A DNA stretch of 64,000 bases, from NCBI GenBank assembly GCA_965223985.1, contig OZ245030.1, positions 2,666,001 to 2,730,000 of the forward strand, written 5' to 3'. The translations under genes were made by a program, and so were the position numbers. This DNA comes from JAPPKS01 sp963667895 (GTDB lineage Bacteria > Poribacteria > WGA-4E > PCPOR2b). The first letter of the stretch is position 1. Each line of letters begins with the position of its first letter. The notes beneath the pieces were generated by a model. The model saw only the letters and a program-made list of their open reading frames with translations. It searched no databases and was not told where the DNA came from. Shown here piece by piece: positions 59,528-64,000 of the stretch.

Positions 59528-59810
59528 CGAATTCGTTGCTTATACTGATGCCCATTCTACAGGTACACGAATGCCACGAACCAATTGGAGAGACATGTCA
59601 AGATACGAATTTGCGCGTCCTCAGGTAAAAGTCGCAAAAAAATACACTGAATTAATTCAGCCGCTGCTCGAAAGGATTATCGAAGACATTCATCAATCAC
59701 ACACTCTCTCGCAAATCCGGGATACGCTGCTACCGAAACTGTTGTCGGGGGAAATTCGTGTAGACAATATGGATAAGAGATTGGAGGCAAAAGATGGCGG
59801 AACACCCTAG
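59528..59810 (+). pseudogene. 3' remnant of hsdS
   Basis: In another frame from the upstream hsdS, from about 59530: the end of a second target-recognition domain (GTRMPRTNWRDMSRYEF) and the C-terminal helix with SQIRDTLLPKLLSGEIRV. The bulk of the second recognition domain is missing and the frame differs, so an internal deletion removed it. The remnant overlaps the start of the TIR gene. Confidence 0.7.
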
Positions 59811-61312
59811 GGTATTCATTTCATATTCTCACGATTCGCCAGAGCACAAGCGGTGGGTGTCAGAACTCGGCACAAAACTTCGTCACAACGGAATTGATGC
59901 AATACTTGACCAGTGGGACCTTGGCCCTGGCGACGACATAACGTTATTCATGGAATCTGGTCTTAGGAACTCTGACAGGGTGCTGGTCATCTGCACGGAT
60001 ACCTATGTCAGCAAGGCGAACGCCGGTGAAGGCGGCGTTGGCTACGAAAGGCAAATTGTAACCGCTCAACTCATTCAAAATTTGGGCACGAACAAATTCA
60101 TTCCCGTTATTCGTCAGGCATCAGGCGAAGAAAAGACGCCGACATTTTTGGCTACGCGAATGTATATTGACTTGAGGGCTGAAAGTCAATTTGAGTCGGA
60201 ATTCGATAAGTTACTTCATGAACTGCACCAAGTACCAATTGTACAGAAACCACACTTGGGAAAGAACCCATTTGCGACACTACCTTCTGGACAGCAGACT
60301 GCTCCTTCTGAAGGATTAGACATACATCTGCCTGATGTTCCAGAGCAAGTTGAATCTGCATTCGACGCTTACTCGGCAGCGGTTAAGATTGCTCGTTCGG
60401 GGGATGTGCTTGGATGGCGCCAACTCCTCAAACGAATCCAGCCCAGGGCATTCAAATCTTTGGTACAATGGCGACAAAATGAGTTGGATGGACAACGACC
60501 AGAAGGCAAAGATCGGTTGGTTCAAGTTGTGGATAAAGCGGTTGAGATTATTTCACCGCTAATTTCTGTTGCTTTAGTGGGAGTTGAATCCGGGAGGGAA
60601 CAGTTTAGAGAACAGAAATCTTTGCTTGATGACCTGCTGAACATTGTGGGATGGAATCCAGCCGGTTACACAACATGGGCAAGCATTCCTAATGCACTAG
60701 GGTATGTCTACCACAGTCTTCACGGGGGACTCAGCCTGAGCACGAAACAGATTGACCTTGCCCTGAGTCTTGCGCGAGTTAAACTCCTGTTGCAGGCGGA
60801 ACGAAGTATCTTCATGTATGGCAAAGGGGTGAGCTTAGGGGTACTCCGAATCAATTAGTGGTAACCAAGGTGGAAACTGCGTAGAAAGTTGGAATTATAT
60901 CTCCACGGCTTATAAAAGATGGAATTGGTTGGCTCTCATCTTTGGAGACGAATTGGAATACCGGACTTCACTAGTCGCATATTATATGGCACTGAGTATT
61001 CACGAATTAGCGACGGTAATTGATTCAGGTCCGCAAGACAGGTTAACCACGAGTTCTGAACATTACTTTGCAGTCCCGTTGACTTTTCTGTCCGAGGACT
61101 ACAATATAACCCAGCGCGCGACTTCTCTGCTTCGCAAACAGGAGGAACTCAAGACGCTATGGACCTGCTTAGGTGTTACACGCGACCAGTTAATGAGCTC
61201 ATGGGAAGATTGGATTCGCTTATCTGACAAGGCGTTATGGAGGTATGGACTCCCATTTGATTCTCATCAGAATCTCTCTGATATTTACCGGAATTTCTTT
61301 GACGGTTTGTAA
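59794..61312 (+). pseudogene. TIR/SEFIR-domain protein with a single frameshift
   Basis: Begins with a TIR/SEFIR fold: VFISYSHDSPEHKRWVSELG, LDQWDLGPGDDITLFMESGL, DRVLVICTDTYVSKAN. The first frame ends at 60858. The continuation (YSESISGNQGGNCVESWNY then YKRWNWLALIFGDELEY) lies in another frame; removal of one G from GGGG at 60838-60841 joins them into about 505 residues. The C-terminal region is helical with no named domain. TIR proteins in bacteria are often NADases or adaptors of phage defence. Here the gene appears inactivated by one base. Confidence 0.78.
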
Positions 61313-61444
61313 CCTCAGTCACCAGTTGCTCACTCCCCCTGAAAAATTTCTCGGACTTACCCAAATCTGAGACGTACTGCTGCTGTAGTTGTTGTCCGGG
61401 AAATGCGTGTGGTCGATACGGATAAGAGATTGGAGGTAATTTTA

Positions 61445-62656
61445 ATGTTGACACAGACTGTTCCCCGCATTGAGTCATTGCGAGTGAAGAACTACCGCGC
61501 ATTGCAGGATGTGGAATTGAAAAAAATCACACCGCTGTCCGCTTTTTTAGGACCTAACGGCAGCGGAAGGTCTACCTTGTTCGATGTCTTTGCGTTTCTC
61601 GCTGAATGTTTTACGGTCGGGTTGCGCCATGCGTGCGACACAAGGGGACGTTTTAAGGAACTGCGAACCCGCGGAAGCGATGGTCCTATTGAATTTGAGT
61701 TGAAGTATCGTGAGAAACCGGGTATACCGCTCATTACCTACCATTTGGCAATTGATGAAGGAGCAAAGGGACCGTTCGTTCAAGCCGAATGGATGGGTTG
61801 GCGACGTGGTAATCGCGGACGACCATTTCGATTCCTCGACTTTCAAAAGGGTGCAGGATCTATCATCACCGGTGAAATGCCGGAGGCAGATGACACGCCA
61901 AGGGATGAACGACTTGATGATACGTCCGCCCTTGCTGTCAGCACATTTGGGAAGCTTGAGCGCCACTCGCGCGTGAGTGCCTTGTACCGTTTTATTACCG
62001 GCTGGCACCTTTCTTACCTTTCCGCCGATGCAACTAGGGGAATTCCTAAAGCAGGACCACAGGAGCGGTTGTCCGAAACGGGAGACAATCTGTCCAACGT
62101 TATCCAATATTTGAAAGAGCGATATCCGGAGCGTTTGGAAAGGATTTTTTCAATTCTGTCTGATCGGGTGCCGCGCCTAGAAAAGGTAGACGCAGAACTG
62201 ATGGCGGACGGACGCCTTCTGCTACAGATTAAGGATGCCCCGTTTGAACAACCCATCTTGGCGCAGTTTGCCTCCGATGGTACATTGAAGATGCTGTCAT
62301 ATCTGACTCTTTTACATGATCCAGAGCCTCCTCGGTTAATTGGTATTGAAGAACCCGAGAACTACATACATCCACGATTACTGACTAGTTTAGCGGAAGA
62401 GTACCGAGAGGCATCGGCATTTTCTCAACTCATGATTACCACCCATTCACCCCATTTTATTAACGAACTTCGCGCCGACGAGGTATGGGTACTGTATCGA
62501 GATAAAGAGGGGTTTACGGTCTGCAAACGCACGACAGACATGCGCGGAGTTAATGAATTCATGGAGACAGGAGGAAAATTGGGGCACCTCTGGATGGAGG
62601 GTTACTTTGAATTTGGAGATCCACTAACCAATGCTGGAGGTCCACAGGAGATATAA
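61445..62656 (+). CDS. AAA/RecF-like ATPase with Walker A lysine replaced
   Basis: 403 residues from the ATG at 61445; GGAGGT lies 8 nt upstream. P-loop GPNGSGRST has Arg42 where the essential Lys normally stands. Walker B/D-loop IGIEEPENYIHP and the His switch ITTHSPHFI are intact, as in AAA_21 (RecF/OLD-like) ATPases. The downstream gene overlaps in function as a TOPRIM-like protein; together they resemble OLD-like two-gene defence modules. K-to-R in the P-loop usually abolishes ATP hydrolysis, so the module may be disabled. Confidence 0.85.
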   Translation: MLTQTVPRIESLRVKNYRALQDVELKKITPLSAFLGPNGSGRSTLFDVFAFLAECFTVGLRHACDTRGRFKELRTRGSDGPIEFELKYREKPGIPLITYHLAIDEGAKGPFVQAEWMGWRRGNRGRPFRFLDFQKGAGSIITGEMPEADDTPRDERLDDTSALAVSTFGKLERHSRVSALYRFITGWHLSYLSADATRGIPKAGPQERLSETGDNLSNVIQYLKERYPERLERIFSILSDRVPRLEKVDAELMADGRLLLQIKDAPFEQPILAQFASDGTLKMLSYLTLLHDPEPPRLIGIEEPENYIHPRLLTSLAEEYREASAFSQLMITTHSPHFINELRADEVWVLYRDKEGFTVCKRTTDMRGVNEFMETGGKLGHLWMEGYFEFGDPLTNAGGPQEI

Positions 62657-62658
62657 GC

Positions 62659-63306
62659 GTGCACCTTGAATTCCTCTTGGAAGAACGCTCCGCTGAAGTG
62701 GCATTAAAAGCCATTTTACCCAAAATCGTTTCGTCCGATGTAAGTCGCCGCTTCCCTGTGTTTCAGGGAAAACACAATCTACTCAAGCAACTGCCGAGGC
62801 GACTTAAATCCTACCGCTTGAAGATTCCCGGCGACTGGCGAATCGTGGTCTTAATTGATGAAGACCGAGAAAATTGCCACGTACTCAAGTCAAAGCTAGA
62901 GCAAATCGCGCGTGATGAGGATTTCGTAACGAAATCTAGTTTGGTCAAAAACCAGGATTTTCAAATTGTTAATCGATTGGCAATCGAAGAATTGGAGGCA
63001 TGGTTTTTTGGCGACCCAAAAGCGGTACGCAAAGCTTTTCCCAGAGTTTCAAAGACCTTTGAACGCCAAGCCAAATATCGAAATCCCGACGCAATCGTGG
63101 GCGGCACGCATGAGGCGCTAGGGTGTCTACTAAAACGGCACTATAGGAAAGAGTTAACCAAAACTGTGGTGGCACAAAAAATCGCTTCACACATGGAACC
63201 GGACCGGAACAAATCAAGAAGTTTTCAAGTGTTTGTAAAGGGGCTCAAAGCGTGTGTAGGAGAAGATGGCTTAAGAAATCAAGATTCTTTTAGCCCTACT
63301 ACCTGA
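62659..63306 (+). CDS. DUF4276-like (TOPRIM-like) protein
   Basis: 215 residues, GTG start 2 nt after the ATPase stop, with CAGGAG upstream. An early Glu pattern (FLLEERSAEVAL) and an acidic VVLIDEDRENC motif resemble a TOPRIM-type metal site; IEELEAWFFGD is typical of DUF4276. In OLD-like pairs the TOPRIM partner is the nuclease. Paired here with the preceding ATPase. The family assignment is from pattern memory. Confidence 0.7.
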   Translation: MHLEFLLEERSAEVALKAILPKIVSSDVSRRFPVFQGKHNLLKQLPRRLKSYRLKIPGDWRIVVLIDEDRENCHVLKSKLEQIARDEDFVTKSSLVKNQDFQIVNRLAIEELEAWFFGDPKAVRKAFPRVSKTFERQAKYRNPDAIVGGTHEALGCLLKRHYRKELTKTVVAQKIASHMEPDRNKSRSFQVFVKGLKACVGEDGLRNQDSFSPTT

Positions 63307-63332
63307 TTCACATGGTACTCTGAAGTAATCAC

Positions 63333-64000
63333 ATGAATCTCAATACGATTGACGAATCCGATATTGAAACAACCGCAATGAATTGGCTTGCGGGTATGGG
63401 TTCTTCCGTCTTGCACGGTCCCGACATCGCTCCGGACACCGCCGATGCCGAACGTTCAAGATACGAGGACGTGGTGCTGACACAGCGTCTACGCGATGCG
63501 GTTGCCCGCCTTAATCCGAACATACCCGCCGAAGCACACGAGGAAGCAATCCGAAAAGTGCTTTCTCCACACTCCCCCGCATTGGTCCAAAACAACAGGG
63601 CGTTTCACCGAATGTTGGTTGATGGCGTAGAGGTTGAGTATCGAGATTCAGACGGCGCGACTCGCGGCGGCGGTGCGCAATTGGTCGATTTTGAAAACTT
63701 CGAAAACAACGACTGGCTGGCAGTGAATCAGTTCACTGTCGTAGGGGATAGCGAACGCCGACCGGACATTGTGCTGTTTATCAACGGCATTCCGGTAGGC
63801 GTGATCGAACTCAAAAACCCGAGCGACGAGAATGCCACTGTCTGGTCCGCGTTTCGCCAACTTCAGACCTACAAGCGGGAAATTCCGCGCCTTTTCACGT
63901 ATAACGAGGCGCTTGTTATCTCTGACGGCTTGGAAGCTCGTGTCGGTTCTCTGACCGCAGATCAGGAACGGTTCATGCCGTGGCGGACAATTGGGGGAGA
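63333..64000 (+). CDS. hsdR: type I restriction enzyme R subunit, N-terminal part
   Basis: 222 codons visible, open at the window end. The HsdR N-terminal nuclease domain is clear: DGAT-RGGG loop, then FTVVGDSERRPDIVLFINGI and PVGVIELKNPSDENATVWSA, giving the D...ExK catalytic core, then FRQLQTYKREIPRLFTYNEA. The helicase motor would follow outside the window. It completes an hsdM-hsdS-hsdR order spread over about 9 kb by inserted defence genes. Confidence 0.93.
   Translation, partial: MNLNTIDESDIETTAMNWLAGMGSSVLHGPDIAPDTADAERSRYEDVVLTQRLRDAVARLNPNIPAEAHEEAIRKVLSPHSPALVQNNRAFHRMLVDGVEVEYRDSDGATRGGGAQLVDFENFENNDWLAVNQFTVVGDSERRPDIVLFINGIPVGVIELKNPSDENATVWSAFRQLQTYKREIPRLFTYNEALVISDGLEARVGSLTADQERFMPWRTIGG

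Noticed and set aside
42196..61312. Frameshifts as sequencing errors
   Set aside because: The lesions are of many kinds and cluster in accessory genes, whereas long core genes have none; raw reads would settle it.
1..64000. tRNA, rRNA or CRISPR arrays
   Set aside because: No T-loop/acceptor-stem pattern, rRNA-like stretch or regularly spaced repeat was found by reading; a covariance-model scan would settle small RNAs.

Overview
This 64 kb window is a bacterial chromosome segment of roughly 47 percent GC. It holds housekeeping genes, accessory loci, two identical insertion sequences and many broken genes. The taxon cannot be fixed from the sequence. An IS with TAGGACTTACGC ends, a short palindromic repeat, Gfo/Idh/MocA and DUF3179 proteins, a FlgD-like C-terminal domain and restriction islands would suit an uncultured lineage such as Candidatus Poribacteria; this is a low-confidence inference. 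No rRNA, tRNA or CRISPR array was seen.

Layout. 1-6.2 kb: HNH nuclease, exported protein, rnpA, yidD, yidC, jag, mnmE and a zinc-ribbon protein, without rpmH or dnaA beside rnpA. 6.5-7.4 kb: an exported thioredoxin-like/TPR protein whose first active-site Cys codon is TGA, with a SECIS-like hairpin just downstream; it is a candidate selenoprotein. 7.5-13.5 kb (minus): ispG, thrC, pdxJ, a HAD phosphatase, a pseudouridine synthase and a Gfo/Idh/MocA oxidoreductase. 13.8-16.2 kb: IS copy 1 inside a small ORF, then a decayed DUF3179 gene. 16.3-22.6 kb: PAP2 phosphatase, ECF sigma/anti-sigma pair, TPR protein, lectin-like protein, alpha/beta hydrolase and an Rpe-like epimerase. 22.6-32.8 kb (minus): rpoB and rpoC from a perfect consensus promoter, then a transglutaminase-like protein.

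33.2-39.9 kb: an island bounded by diverged direct repeats of about 80 bp, with a sacsin-type ATPase carrying a C-terminal Cys-pair motif and a broken SNF2/RapA-type helicase. 40-44.6 kb: a YtrA-type GntR regulator whose promoter ends in a 9-bp tandem repeat, an ABC ATPase, a permease and a broken membrane/repeat protein. 44.6-53.3 kb: a run of broken genes (S66 peptidase, endonuclease/exonuclease/phosphatase, LPG-synthase-like, glycosyltransferase, radical SAM/SPASM, 5'-nucleotidase), one intact SprT-like gene and a MITE-like element. IS copy 2 sits 25 bp upstream of the nucleotidase start.

54.9-64 kb: a type I restriction-modification island (hsdM, hsdS, start of hsdR) interleaved with an AlbA_2-type ATP-binding protein, a nucleotidyltransferase fused to HsdS, a TIR/SEFIR protein broken by one frameshift, and an AAA ATPase/DUF4276-like pair whose Walker A lysine is replaced by arginine. 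The hsdM gene carries an in-frame nested palindromic insertion. Core genes are intact while accessory genes carry single-base lesions, which points to real gene decay rather than poor sequence quality.
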